NCBI GenBank assembly: GCA_937957805.1
Contig: CALFXW010000142.1
Coordinates: 1-46,541 of the forward strand
Source of the DNA: an uncultured Sphingopyxis sp.
GTDB taxonomy: Bacteria; Pseudomonadota; Alphaproteobacteria; Sphingomonadales; Sphingomonadaceae
Direction of reading: 5' to 3'
DNA: 46,541 bases
Of this stretch, positions 7,420 through 16,350 are shown in pieces; the stretch's first letter is position 1, and every line of letters begins with the position of its first letter. The notes below the pieces were generated by a model. That model did no database searches, was not told the origin of the DNA, and saw nothing but the letters and a program-made list of their open reading frames with translations. Both the position numbers and the translations under genes were made by a program.

Positions 7420-8788
7420 CGACCATCCCGCCGGCAACGAACAAAGCATCGCTTCGCAGGCTCGGCACATGGGTGGCATATCGGGTGCAAAGGTCGTTGG
7501 CGGCGGTCAGGCTGGCGAAAATTTCCAGCAGATTGCCTGCGATGGTAAAGCCGCTGACCGGCCCCGCCACTTCGCCGCCCGAAATTGCAAAGCCCGATGC
7601 GCCGCGCGAATAATCCCCGGTAATCGGGTCAACCCCCTGGCCGACCAATTCGGTGACCAAAATCCCCCGGTCGATATCGGCGATAAGTTCGGCAAAGCTC
7701 TGGCCACCGGGCAGGAGGCAGATGTTACCGCTGGTCGTGCCGCCGCCGTGCCCGCCGTGGCCGCCGGGCGTCCGGCCCAATTGGCGTGCCGATGCCATGT
7801 CGCAGCGCCATGGGCCGATGACGCCATGGTCAACGATACGACTGGGTGCGCTCGCCATCCCCTCCCCATCGAAAATATAGCTGCGCTGGCCGCGCACGAC
7901 ATGCGGATCGTCGATGATCGAAATGGCGGCGGGGAAAATCGCCGCGCCTTCATGGCCGATCAGAAAACTACGTTCGCGCGCGATGGCAGGGCCGCTCATC
8001 GCACCCAGCAAATGGCCGATCAGGCTCGCTCCGACGCGCGGGTCAAATATAATCGGCATTGCCCCGCCATCGGGCATTTGGGGGGCGAGCCGCGCGATTG
8101 TGCGCTGCCCCGCGCGGGTGCCAATTTCTTCGGGCGTCAGCAAATCGGCATGGTGACGCGCGCTGTGCCAGTCATAATCGCGTTGCATCGCATCCCCATT
8201 GCCCGCGATAACGCTGGCTGAAATGCTGTGGCTGGTCGAACGCGCGGCGTCGGCAAAGCCGTGGCTGGTCACATGGGCTTCGGCGGCGATGGCGTAGGAC
8301 GCGTGGGCGCCATCGCTGTTGCTGACCCCCGCAACCGCGCGCGCCGCATCCTCCGCGCGCAGTGCCGCACTGTGCAGCATTGCGGCATCCGGGGGGCTTG
8401 CCCCATCAACCAGATCGAGCGCGATCGCCGCACCTTTCCCCAGATATTGGGGGTCGAGCAAGCCTGTCCACGGGTCATCAGGGGCATGGCGCGCCATTGC
8501 CAATGCGCGCGCTGCCGCATCGGCCATCGCCTGGTCGGAGAGGTCGGTTATCGCGATGGAGGCCGCGCGTTGCCCGACAAACAGGCGCAGCGCCAGCCCC
8601 ATGTCGGCGGCGCTGTCGACATCCTCCAACGCGCCAAGGCGCACCGAAACGCTGGTCGAATGGCCCGCGCGCACCACCGCTTCGGCGGCATCTGCCCCCA
8701 CGGCGCGCGCCGCCTTTACCGCGGCGTGCGCACGGTCGATCAGCCATGTATCGCCGGGCAGGGCATGGGGGGATGCGGCATCGTCCAT
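7409..8788 (-). CDS. pmbA: PmbA/TldE metalloprotease-family subunit
   Basis: A 459-residue protein of the TldD/PmbA family. It has the N-terminal region with VSVRLGALEDVDSA and the C-terminal half with a GHGGGTTSGNICLLPG loop and ITGDYSRGASGFAISGG. No HExxxH zinc motif is present, as expected for the PmbA/TldE partner; TldD carries the active site. The TldD/TldE heterodimer trims unfolded peptides and matures some modified peptides and antitoxins. No tldD is seen in this window. Its stop overlaps the start of the downstream phosphatase gene. Confidence 0.9.
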   Translation of the reverse strand: MDDAASPHALPGDTWLIDRAHAAVKAARAVGADAAEAVVRAGHSTSVSVRLGALEDVDSAADMGLALRLFVGQRAASIAITDLSDQAMADAAARALAMARHAPDDPWTGLLDPQYLGKGAAIALDLVDGASPPDAAMLHSAALRAEDAARAVAGVSNSDGAHASYAIAAEAHVTSHGFADAARSTSHSISASVIAGNGDAMQRDYDWHSARHHADLLTPEEIGTRAGQRTIARLAPQMPDGGAMPIIFDPRVGASLIGHLLGAMSGPAIARERSFLIGHEGAAIFPAAISIIDDPHVVRGQRSYIFDGEGMASAPSRIVDHGVIGPWRCDMASARQLGRTPGGHGGHGGGTTSGNICLLPGGQSFAELIADIDRGILVTELVGQGVDPITGDYSRGASGFAISGGEVAGPVSGFTIAGNLLEIFASLTAANDLCTRYATHVPSLRSDALFVAGGMVDDE

Positions 8789-9407
8789 CCCCGGCCCCTA
8801 TCGCCAAAGCGGGCCGGTGGAAAGGGCGTCAAGATTATGTTCCCCGCCCCGTTCGTATCGAGCGTGTCGAGATGGGAACGGGGGGTGGTGCAGTTGAACC
8901 ATGTTTCACGAGAGAGGCGCGGAGGCGCAGAGATTATGTTCCCCTCCCCTGCAGGGGAGGGGTTAGGGGTGGGGGTTGATAATGCCCGGTGGGGTTTTTC
9001 CTTTCACTGGATTCCGGCCTTCGCCGGAATGACCGTGATTGCTTGTATCCCTGCGCAAGCAGGGATCCAGTGGTTGGCGCATTGCCCTGATGACCTAGGC
9101 TCCTGCTTTCGCAGGAGCACATGTAAGGCGCCTCCTGCATACGCCGGGGCACAGTTAAGCTCCTCCTGCATACGCCGGAGCACAGAGGGGATGCCCCATG
9201 CGCAGCATCTTGGCGTCTTGGCGCGAAAACCGGCACCCCCACCCAACCCTCCCCCCAATGGGGGAGGGCAATCATTGGCCATCATGCTTGAAATTCCGAG
9301 GTGCTCGTGTCTCGACTTCGCTCGACACGAACGGATACTCCAATTTCGTCATGCTGAATTTATTTCAGCATCCATGGTCTAGCTTTTCGTTGCACACAGC
9401 GGCGAAC
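8789..9407. repeat. Gene-free spacer with a composite repeat array
   Basis: No supportable gene in about 620 bases. It holds copy 2 of the dispersed ~87-bp element (8847-8933), a CCCCTCCCCT/AGGGGAGGGG hairpin (about 8941-8962), a GGATTCCGGC/GCCGGAATGAC palindrome (9009-9033), CCCTGC/GCAGGG (9050-9065), CTCCTGC/GCAGGAG (9100-9117), two copies of CTCCTGCATACGCCGG (9132 and 9163), a CGTGTC..GACACG palindrome (9306-9333) and ATGCTGAA/TTCAGCAT (9350-9371). Its position between two same-strand operons suggests a transcript-end or mRNA-stability role. Confidence 0.75.
8847..8933. repeat. Dispersed ~87-bp repeat, copy 2
   Basis: Same order of elements as 2078-2164: CCCCGTTCGTATCGAGCG, GGGAACGGGGGGTGGTG, a TTTCACG block and GAGGCGC repeats. 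It differs at scattered positions and is followed by the same type of GC-rich hairpin. Confidence 0.75.
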
Positions 9408-10406
9408 TCACGCCATCAGCATGCGTTCGATCAGCCAATATGCCGCCGTAATGCCAATCGCATAGGTGGCGGTGCGCACGCTCAGCGCCACCGCATGTGG
9501 GCGCAGACGGCCAAGCAGCCAAAGGAGCATGAGCGTTGCTGCCACCACCGCAATCTGCCCCGCCTCCACCCCCAAATTAAAGGCAACGAGCGCCAGCGGC
9601 ACATCCCCCTGCGGCAAGCCGACTTCGCGCAATGCCCCGGCAAAGCCAAAACCGTGGAGCAGGCCAAAGGCAAAGGCGACCAGCCATGGCAAGCGTTGCG
9701 ACAGGCGCGGGGCCGCCGGGTCGTTTTTGACAATCTCCACCGCCAGAAACAGGATGGATAGCGCGATGACCGCCTCCACCGGGGCTTGCGGCAGGCCAAA
9801 CAGCCCCATGGTAACGCCTGCCAGCGTCAGCGAATGGGCGATGGTAAAGGCAGTGACCGCGCGCACCACCGCCCAGCCGTTCGCCACCAGCAAGACCAAA
9901 GATATGACAAAGAGCAGATGGTCATACCCCTCCAAAATATGGTCGATGCCGATGCGAAAATAGGTTGCGGCAACCGCCAGACGGCCGGGGTTTTCGGCAG
10001 CGCTCGGCAAATGGGTGACAGGGTGGGCAGGGGTGATGCGCAGCGCCTCTGTCGGTTGTCGCAGGGGGGCAATGCGCACCAAAATGTCGGCGCTGTTGCT
10101 GGAGAGGTCGGCAATACCAACCCGCCCGCCCGCTATTGGGCCACGACAGGCGACATCGGCGCGCACCACCACCGCCTCAGCCTCCCGCGTGCGGTGCACC
10201 GGCCCAGATATGGCGCAATTGTCGGGCAATATTGGCCGTGCATGCGGGCCGATGCCACCACGTATCGGCACCCGCCACACCATTTGCCAATGGTCAGCGC
10301 TGGTCTGGGTCAGCGCCAGATAGCCGGGACGTAATGTGTCGGCGCGCGCCGCCGTCGCCGCACCCAAGAGCAGGATGCATGCGATAAGGCGAGCGAACAT
10401 CGCCAT
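9408..10406 (-). CDS. HupE/UreJ family membrane protein
   Basis: A 332-residue protein with a signal peptide (about 1-22), a ~120-residue periplasmic domain, and a C-terminal membrane domain of about six helices (about 150-330). The membrane part has the conserved histidine signature of the family: DHILEGYDHLLF (His156, His163), FTIAHSLTL (His191) and LLHGFGFA (His251). HupE/UreJ proteins are linked to nickel or cobalt uptake for hydrogenases and ureases, but neither enzyme is encoded here. The start ATG directly abuts the stop of the isomerase gene, so it is the third gene of a DUF3604-PpiC-HupE unit. Metal transport is inferred from the family and the His-rich membrane sites. Confidence 0.85.
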   Translation of the reverse strand: MAMFARLIACILLLGAATAARADTLRPGYLALTQTSADHWQMVWRVPIRGGIGPHARPILPDNCAISGPVHRTREAEAVVVRADVACRGPIAGGRVGIADLSSNSADILVRIAPLRQPTEALRITPAHPVTHLPSAAENPGRLAVAATYFRIGIDHILEGYDHLLFVISLVLLVANGWAVVRAVTAFTIAHSLTLAGVTMGLFGLPQAPVEAVIALSILFLAVEIVKNDPAAPRLSQRLPWLVAFAFGLLHGFGFAGALREVGLPQGDVPLALVAFNLGVEAGQIAVVAATLMLLWLLGRLRPHAVALSVRTATYAIGITAAYWLIERMLMA

Positions 10407-11240
10407 TCAGCGCTCGACCGTCACGCGATAGGTATTGCGCAGTAAACGCCATGCCGCGCGCTGGCGTGCATCGCCGGTTTCGGCGCGCCAGTCATTTTCA
10501 ACCTGCTGGCGCACCTCTGCCAATGGGGGGATGTCCCCGCCGCCCCGCGTCATCAACCGCACCATGTGCCAACCATAGCCCGAACGCACCGGCCCTGCCC
10601 ATTGATGCAGCGGCGCGCGGGCGATCGCTGTGGCAAAGCCGGGGCCAAAGCGCGCGTCAAGGTCAGCCGCCATTGCGCCATCCATATGCGCGGGCAGCGA
10701 TATGGGTTCGCCCAGGGCGGCCCAATTGTCGCCCATGTCATGCAGCCGTTCGACAATCGCCGCACTGCGTGAGCCATCCGGGGCAATGGCCGCGCTAGAC
10801 ACAAAAATCTGGTCAAAGCTCAGCCGCGCGTCGCGGGCATATTGCGCGCGGTGGGCCGCAAAATATGCGTCTATCGCGCCTGTGGGTGGCGGCACCCCTT
10901 CATCCGCGCTGGCGGCCAGAAATTCCATCTTGGAACGCAGGCGGCGGCGGATGACCGGGTCATCGATATCGAGACCAAGGCGCAGCGCTTCGCGATAATA
11001 AATCTCCTCCCGCACCCGATCATCGATCATCTGGTCCAATTCGGTGCTGGTCGGCGCGCGCGCCGCCTGCCCGGCAAAACCCGATGCGAGCGCCGCCACT
11101 TCGGCCCGGGTGATGGTTATCGTCCTGCTCTCTGCATCCACCGGCGTGCCCCGCCAGACGAACCAGACAAAAATCAACATCCCGCCCAGCAGGAAATGGA
11201 CCAAAGGTTCGCGCAGCCAGCGCGTCAAAATGCCGCGCAT
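10407..11240 (-). CDS. Membrane-anchored parvulin-type peptidyl-prolyl isomerase (PpiC/SurA-like)
   Basis: A 277-residue protein with an uncleaved N-terminal membrane helix (about 13-29). A helical chaperone-like region follows (about 50-135, with LDQMIDDRVREEIYYREALRLG), then a diverged parvulin domain (about 140-250, ending in WAGPVRSGYGWHMVRL). Such proteins help periplasmic or outer-membrane proteins fold. The start overlaps the DUF3604 stop by one base (TGATG) and the stop abuts hupE, so the three are translationally coupled. The likely client is the upstream lipoprotein or the membrane protein, which is an inference from context. Confidence 0.87.
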   Translation of the reverse strand: MRGILTRWLREPLVHFLLGGMLIFVWFVWRGTPVDAESRTITITRAEVAALASGFAGQAARAPTSTELDQMIDDRVREEIYYREALRLGLDIDDPVIRRRLRSKMEFLAASADEGVPPPTGAIDAYFAAHRAQYARDARLSFDQIFVSSAAIAPDGSRSAAIVERLHDMGDNWAALGEPISLPAHMDGAMAADLDARFGPGFATAIARAPLHQWAGPVRSGYGWHMVRLMTRGGGDIPPLAEVRQQVENDWRAETGDARQRAAWRLLRNTYRVTVER

Positions 11241-13189
11241 CAGGCGGGGCGATAGTTCAGGTGCGGCATGGCGGCCGTGCGCGGCGGTGCAGGCGCCGGA
11301 TTATACCAGATGGGCGATGAATAGGCGCGTTCCTGATCAATCGCATCGACCCCTGCGGGCAGGCGATAACCAAAGCGCACCGCATCATAAACCACCCAGC
11401 GCGGGGTCGGGATTTCGAGCACGCGCAGATAGTAAAAGGCGCGCTGGCCGGGTTGAAAATCAGGGTCACGCCAGACGGTGCGCAATTCGGGTGCGCCGAT
11501 GGCATTGGTGTAACTGGCATGTGCCAGATCGACACTATTGCCAACCGGCGTCAACCGCCCTTCGACCTTGTGGCGGGTTTCCGGGCTGCTCCACGCGACA
11601 TCATATATTTGTTCGTGCGTTGCCCCCGCATCATCAATCCAGCCCTTGACCATCTGCACCCGGTCGAGATTGGCGCCCACGGGGTCGCGCAGCGCGGAAA
11701 TTAAAAATGTCGGCGCGCGATTTTGCCCGTCGCCGGTCAGTTCACCGCCCATGGGGACACCGCGCCTGTAACCCGCCGCCACCCAATCGCCCGAAAAATC
11801 CTGCGGCGTAAAATCAAAGCCGCCGAATAGTCGCACCACCATGCGCGGGCCGGTCGATGCATAAACTTCGCGCCGGGCGATGGCGTCAAAAATGGCGGCG
11901 CGCGTATTGCTTGTCGCCCAAACGCCGGTGTAGCCGCCCGCCAGAAAGTTCCAGCCAAAACGCCCCTGTGCCGTGCCGATGGTCTGCGGCGCCATGACGC
12001 GGCCGGGCGATGGTTCATTGCCGCTATGATCGCCCAGGAAATTATCCTCATCCGACGTTGCCAGCGATGTGTGCATGTCGGTGCCGCCGACCATCCCGAA
12101 ACGATAGGGGTTGACCCCCATCTGCGCCTCCAGCGTCAGGCCGCGTTTCAATGCTTCGCGCAGATATTCGCCCGCGAACATATCGGGCGTTTTACGTTCG
12201 TTGAGCGGCAGATTGCCCAATTCCCAACCCGCATCGCCAAAGCCGGCAAATTCATCATTGGGGGAGAGAAAGGGGTGCGATTCGCTGTCCCCTTTATTCT
12301 GCGTGGCTTCGACCACCGGTTCATGCGCCATGCGGCGGCGCGCATAGTCGGCGCGCATCGGCCCGCCGTCCGGCCCGGTCAGTTCAAACATCAGCCCGTT
12401 CGACAAATTGCCATTATGCGGGATGGCCAGCACCCGTCCGCCGGTCGTGCGTTCATAGCCGTCCATATAATCCCACAATCGTTCGACCGGCACATCGCCG
12501 ATCGAACCAAAGGGGATGACGCGGCCGGTGCGGCGGATACCGTCACGGAACATCACCACGCGGTGGAGGTTATTGCCATTGGGCATCAGCGAAAATTCAA
12601 AGCCGCCAAAGGCGGTAAAGCGCCCCGGCTGATTATAGCGTTCGACGATTTCCAGATGATTTTGCCAGATCCGCCTAGTATTTTCGGTGTTGACGCGCGG
12701 GTCACGAAATTGGGCGGGCAGGCTGTTGGTCGCCGCTGCGGTGATGAGTTCGCCAATCGCGCGCTGTGACTGGGCCGGGCTTTCGTGCATCATCGCGCGC
12801 CAGCGGCGCAAAGTCGGGTCAGTTATCATAAATTCGGGCGCATCGAACAGACGGCGGGTGACGCCCAGCCCGTCGCTATGGTCGGCGATGACCAGAAAAT
12901 CGAGCGGGCGGGCCAGTTGCGCGCGCACCCCGGTGGAGGATGTCACAATCTCCCCCCGCGCGAAGCGCAGCGCCATTTCCGGCCCCAGCCGGTTGCCAAA
13001 GCCAAAGGCATCGACGCTGTTGGCGGTGTGGAGGTGCGTGTCCCCCCAATAAACACGTTCGGGGTGCGCGGCATTGGCGATGATATTTTCGCCGGTGCCA
13101 TCGGGGTCGGACTTTACTGCGGAACAGGCACCCAGCGCGCCTGCCATGGCAAGCAGCATCGCGCGCGACAGGACGGCATTTTTGGCCAT
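11240..13189 (-). CDS. DUF3604 lipoprotein, predicted metal-dependent hydrolase
   Basis: A 649-residue protein with a lipoprotein signal ending LGAC (Cys22). A PHP-like DUF3604 domain follows. Likely metal ligands include YWGDTHLHT (Asp50, His52, His54), VIADHSD (Asp103, His104), AIPHNGN (His258) and GGTDMHTS (Asp371, His373), as in PHP-type phosphoesterases. Activity and substrate are unknown for the family. I chose ATG 13189, which has GGAG 7 bases upstream; the frame's first codon is a TTG one codon earlier. It starts about 40 bases after gspO with no terminator between, so it may be an extension of the secretion operon. Confidence 0.88.
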   Translation of the reverse strand: MAKNAVLSRAMLLAMAGALGACSAVKSDPDGTGENIIANAAHPERVYWGDTHLHTANSVDAFGFGNRLGPEMALRFARGEIVTSSTGVRAQLARPLDFLVIADHSDGLGVTRRLFDAPEFMITDPTLRRWRAMMHESPAQSQRAIGELITAAATNSLPAQFRDPRVNTENTRRIWQNHLEIVERYNQPGRFTAFGGFEFSLMPNGNNLHRVVMFRDGIRRTGRVIPFGSIGDVPVERLWDYMDGYERTTGGRVLAIPHNGNLSNGLMFELTGPDGGPMRADYARRRMAHEPVVEATQNKGDSESHPFLSPNDEFAGFGDAGWELGNLPLNERKTPDMFAGEYLREALKRGLTLEAQMGVNPYRFGMVGGTDMHTSLATSDEDNFLGDHSGNEPSPGRVMAPQTIGTAQGRFGWNFLAGGYTGVWATSNTRAAIFDAIARREVYASTGPRMVVRLFGGFDFTPQDFSGDWVAAGYRRGVPMGGELTGDGQNRAPTFLISALRDPVGANLDRVQMVKGWIDDAGATHEQIYDVAWSSPETRHKVEGRLTPVGNSVDLAHASYTNAIGAPELRTVWRDPDFQPGQRAFYYLRVLEIPTPRWVVYDAVRFGYRLPAGVDAIDQERAYSSPIWYNPAPAPPRTAAMPHLNYRPA

Positions 13190-13231
13190 CAACTCTCTCC
13201 CCCGAAAATTATTGCATGGCCTGTGTCAATA

Positions 13232-14026
13232 TCATGGTGCAAGCCGCATGGCAAAGGGTAGCGCGAGGAGGAGGAGGCTGCCCAGCGGCAGGCGCATCTG
13301 CCGCCAATCTTCGCCAGACCCCCGCGCGCGGGCCAGCCGCAGCACTGCCACCGCCAGCCCGCCAAAGCTGGCCAGAAACAGGGTGGCGGGCAGAATCTGC
13401 CAGCCGCCGATGGCACCAATGGCTCCAAATAGTGGCGGGTCGCCGCCGCCCAGCCCGTCCCGCCCGCTCCACCAGCGATAGGCAAGGGCGATGAGGGTGA
13501 GGCTCATATAGCCCACCATCAACCCCACCAGCCGGTCGGTGAAATTCGCTGCCGATACGCCCGCCAGCGCCCAGCCGCCAAGGCTCAGCCCCCAGATGGC
13601 GAGCGCCCAGGACAGGCGGTGCGGCAACCATTGGTGCCGCGCGTCGAGCGCAAATAATAATTTGGCGATCATTGCACCTGCCAACAGCGCCAGCCCTTGC
13701 GCCATCGGCCAGAACCAGCCGATGGCAGCGCCGATGGCAAAACCCGCCAACTCCACCCAAAAATGGTCGGCGGCAATTGGCTGGGCGCAGCGGCGGCACC
13801 GGCCACGCTGGATGACAAAGGATAGGATCGGCAGCAGTTCAAACCAGCGCAGCGTCGTGCCGCAATGCTCACAACCCGAACGGCCATGGCTGGCCGATTG
13901 TCCGCGCGGCCAGCGCCGCAGCAGGGTTGCGACATAGCTGGCGGCGATTACGCCTAGAATCGCGCCAGCCGCCGCCCCCCAGATGGGCGGCAGAACAAAG
14001 GCCAAAATCGCGTCAAAAACGGCCAC
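13232..14026 (-). CDS. gspO: Type II secretion prepilin peptidase/methyltransferase
   Basis: A 264-residue multi-pass membrane aspartyl protease (A24 family) that cleaves and N-methylates the pseudopilin precursors encoded upstream. The zinc-binding pairs CxxC at 52-55 and 77-80 are present. The two catalytic aspartates fit ALDARHQWLP (Asp128) and GGGDPPLFG (Asp196). The GTG start at 14026 lies inside gspN (14-base overlap). It is the last of the thirteen gsp genes. Confidence 0.92.
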   Translation of the reverse strand: MAVFDAILAFVLPPIWGAAAGAILGVIAASYVATLLRRWPRGQSASHGRSGCEHCGTTLRWFELLPILSFVIQRGRCRRCAQPIAADHFWVELAGFAIGAAIGWFWPMAQGLALLAGAMIAKLLFALDARHQWLPHRLSWALAIWGLSLGGWALAGVSAANFTDRLVGLMVGYMSLTLIALAYRWWSGRDGLGGGDPPLFGAIGAIGGWQILPATLFLASFGGLAVAVLRLARARGSGEDWRQMRLPLGSLLLLALPFAMRLAP

Positions 14027-14738
14027 GATAGGTCACCCCAAAACCATCTGCGCCCTGTGCCAGCCCCAGCGCGCCGAGCGCGCGCGCCATATCGGGCGTA
14101 TCGGCGGCAAGGCTGAACTGCGCGACATAGCGGCCATCGGGCGCGATGCGCAGATCGACCCTTTCCATCCCCGACTGCCCCCGCAATGGCAGGCGGATCG
14201 TGCCGTCATCACACGCTACCTCCCCCGACAGGCCATAGCCAAGGCTAAAGGCGGCAATCGGCAATTGCGGCGCGACCTGCACCCGCCCTGATGCTGCCGC
14301 GCAGCCACTGCCCCCGTAGTCGAGCGAAAAATCCTGAAAATTGACCGCATCGACGCTCACCCCGATGGGCAGCGCGCGCGCCGCATCCTGCGACAGGGTG
14401 ATGCGCCCGTCGAGGCCCGCTATCCGAATATTGTCGCTGCCCATCGCGCCGGCCAGCGTCATGCGCAACGGCGCATCGCCGCCGCGCGTCAACCGCCACG
14501 CCATGTCACCTTGCACCAGCGCCAATGGCTGGAGCGCAACATCGACATCGCCCAGCATTGCGGCACGATAACGCAGATTGCGGGCGCGCCCGGCCCAGAT
14601 GCTGCCCGCGACGTCGCCTGCGGTCAGCCCGTCGGGCGCCCACCACGCAAAGGCGAGGCGCAGCGGCATCAACGCTAGCACCATGGCGACCAGACATAGC
14701 AGCGCCAATATAGCACCCAGCACGCCGCGCAATTTCAT
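14013..14738 (-). CDS. gspN: Type II secretion protein N
   Basis: A 241-residue inner-membrane protein with one N-terminal helix (about 7-29) and a periplasmic beta-rich domain (SIWAGRARNL, typical of GspN). GspN is an accessory, not universally essential component of type II secretion. The ATG overlaps the gspM stop as ATGA. Assignment rests on this motif, size and its slot between gspM and gspO. Confidence 0.85.
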   Translation of the reverse strand: MKLRGVLGAILALLCLVAMVLALMPLRLAFAWWAPDGLTAGDVAGSIWAGRARNLRYRAAMLGDVDVALQPLALVQGDMAWRLTRGGDAPLRMTLAGAMGSDNIRIAGLDGRITLSQDAARALPIGVSVDAVNFQDFSLDYGGSGCAAASGRVQVAPQLPIAAFSLGYGLSGEVACDDGTIRLPLRGQSGMERVDLRIAPDGRYVAQFSLAADTPDMARALGALGLAQGADGFGVTYRGRF

Positions 14739-15241
14739 GGGGTGGCGCTTCCCGCCCGCACCACATGCGCGCGGGCGGTAACGCTGCCGCCGGTTCCAGC
14801 GTCGATGGTTCCAGCGTCGATGGTAAGCGTGCGCAGCACCAGCCCCTGCGCCTCCACCTGCAACAGCCAGCGCATGACGGCGCGGCCATCCCCGTTCAGC
14901 GCAATATCGCTGGCCTGATTGCCCGCCGCATCATTGCGCGTCAGGGCCAGTCCCGCGCCCGATGCGCTTGTGGTGATAAAGGCCCCGACATCGCGGATCG
15001 CTTGACCGCGCGCACGCGCTGCCGTTTCGCCCTGCCGAATGGTCGCGGCCATTGCGGTAACGCGCGCCGCGCGCACCGTTGCATCGCGCGCCGCCACGCG
15101 CGCGTCGCCAATCGCCTGCGCCACCGGCCCCCAATAGAGCAGCCAGAAAATGACCATCAGGCTGAGCGCGCCTGCGATGGACAGCAATATGCGTTCACGC
15201 GCACTGCGCGCCGCCCAATATCGGGCGAGAGCGGCGGTCAT
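14735..15241 (-). CDS. gspM: Type II secretion protein M
   Basis: A 168-residue bitopic membrane protein with a short cytoplasmic start, one helix (about 19-38, ILLSIAGALSLMVIFWLLYW), an Ala/Arg-rich coiled-coil and a small ferredoxin-like periplasmic domain. GspM partners GspL in the inner-membrane platform. It overlaps gspL and gspN by ATGA junctions. Sequence similarity is low, as usual for this family, so position supports the call. Confidence 0.87.
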   Translation of the reverse strand: MTAALARYWAARSARERILLSIAGALSLMVIFWLLYWGPVAQAIGDARVAARDATVRAARVTAMAATIRQGETAARARGQAIRDVGAFITTSASGAGLALTRNDAAGNQASDIALNGDGRAVMRWLLQVEAQGLVLRTLTIDAGTIDAGTGGSVTARAHVVRAGSATP

Positions 15242-16350
15242 TGCGCATCCTCCAGCAACAGGCGGCTGGGCTGGCCGCTCTCCCCCGGCACCAATATCAC
15301 GCGCCAGCCATGGCGTTGCAGCGCATCGGCAATGGCTTGGACGGAGCGCGCATCATCAGCAGATATTTGGACGTCGAGCGCGCCCGCCGCCGTCCATGAC
15401 AAATGGGTCACGCGGGCATTACCGCCCGCTGCCCGCATCGCGCGCACCAGCGCCCCATAGGGGCGCGCCAGACGGCTGGGTTCGAGCGCGAGCGATGCCC
15501 CACGCTCGGCCAGCGCCGGGGCAATGTCGGCAATTGGCATATCGGCGGGCACCAGCCCTGCCGCTGCCGCAACGCTTTGCCCATCGGCCCCGGCCCGCGC
15601 CCGCGCCGCCCAGCCCCATTGGAGGAGCGGGAGGGCAAGGCTGAGCAGCAAAAACAGCGCGGCGAGCGCGACCATCCAGCGCCGCAGGCCGCCATCGGCT
15701 GTCCATAATTGACCCGCGCCCCAACCACGCGCGGGCGCAAATGCCCCCTGACAAAGGTCGGGTGCTGTCGTCACATCGAACGCGGTCAGCGCGGCTGCCG
15801 CGCCGATTTCAGCCCCCTTCGCATCGCCCTCCATCGCATCGCCCACCATCGCTGCACGCAGCATCGCGCCATCGGCAAAGCCATGGTCATCACCGGCCAG
15901 CGTCGCCGCGCGGCCCCAGTCAATGCGGCTCCAACCGCCCGTCGGTGCATGAAAAGCCAAAGCGGGGACGATTTTGGCGGCCTTAATCCCTGCCGCTGCC
16001 AGCCAATCGAGCCAGCCGCGCATTTGTTCGATGGGCAGTGCCAATGCCGCGCCATTGCCATCCGCGATGATATGGAGTGCCGCCGCGCCGCCGGGGTAGG
16101 CGTCGGCAATCTGGTGGCGGGCGATGGCGGCGGCCTGCCGCGCGCTTTGCGCCGCCACATCGCGCCGTTCGCGCCAGATACCCCCAATGGCGATGGCGAT
16201 GACCGGCGCGCCACCTGCAAAATTACCCGCAAAATCTGTCGCATCCGCCGCGACGCCATCGGCGATCAGGCGGCCGTCGGCCACCTGCCACCAATGCAGC
16301 GCATCGCCCGGCGCATCGGGCAGCAACAGGAAAGTCAGCGCGTCACCCAT
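15238..16350 (-). CDS. gspL: Type II secretion protein L
   Basis: A 370-residue protein. An actin-like cytoplasmic domain (about 1-220) binds the GspE ATPase. One membrane helix follows (about 225-245, VALAALFLLLSLALPLLQWGW) and then a periplasmic ferredoxin-like domain that pairs with GspM. The gene overlaps gspK by 16 bases and gspM by ATGA. The cytoplasmic part is diverged, but length and layout are right. Confidence 0.9.
   Translation of the reverse strand: MGDALTFLLLPDAPGDALHWWQVADGRLIADGVAADATDFAGNFAGGAPVIAIAIGGIWRERRDVAAQSARQAAAIARHQIADAYPGGAAALHIIADGNGAALALPIEQMRGWLDWLAAAGIKAAKIVPALAFHAPTGGWSRIDWGRAATLAGDDHGFADGAMLRAAMVGDAMEGDAKGAEIGAAAALTAFDVTTAPDLCQGAFAPARGWGAGQLWTADGGLRRWMVALAALFLLLSLALPLLQWGWAARARAGADGQSVAAAAGLVPADMPIADIAPALAERGASLALEPSRLARPYGALVRAMRAAGGNARVTHLSWTAAGALDVQISADDARSVQAIADALQRHGWRVILVPGESGQPSRLLLEDAQ

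Noticed and set aside
8228..9382. Long plus-strand open frame of 384 codons
   Set aside because: It runs antisense through pmbA and then through repeat DNA. Its product is Arg/Gly/Ala-rich, with no start signal or family; it is a shadow of high-GC coding sequence.
13206..13229. Promoter ahead of the DUF3604 gene starting with TTGACA (13224-13229, minus strand)
   Set aside because: The only -10-like AT stretch is about 12 bases away, too close, and nothing fits at 16-18 bases.
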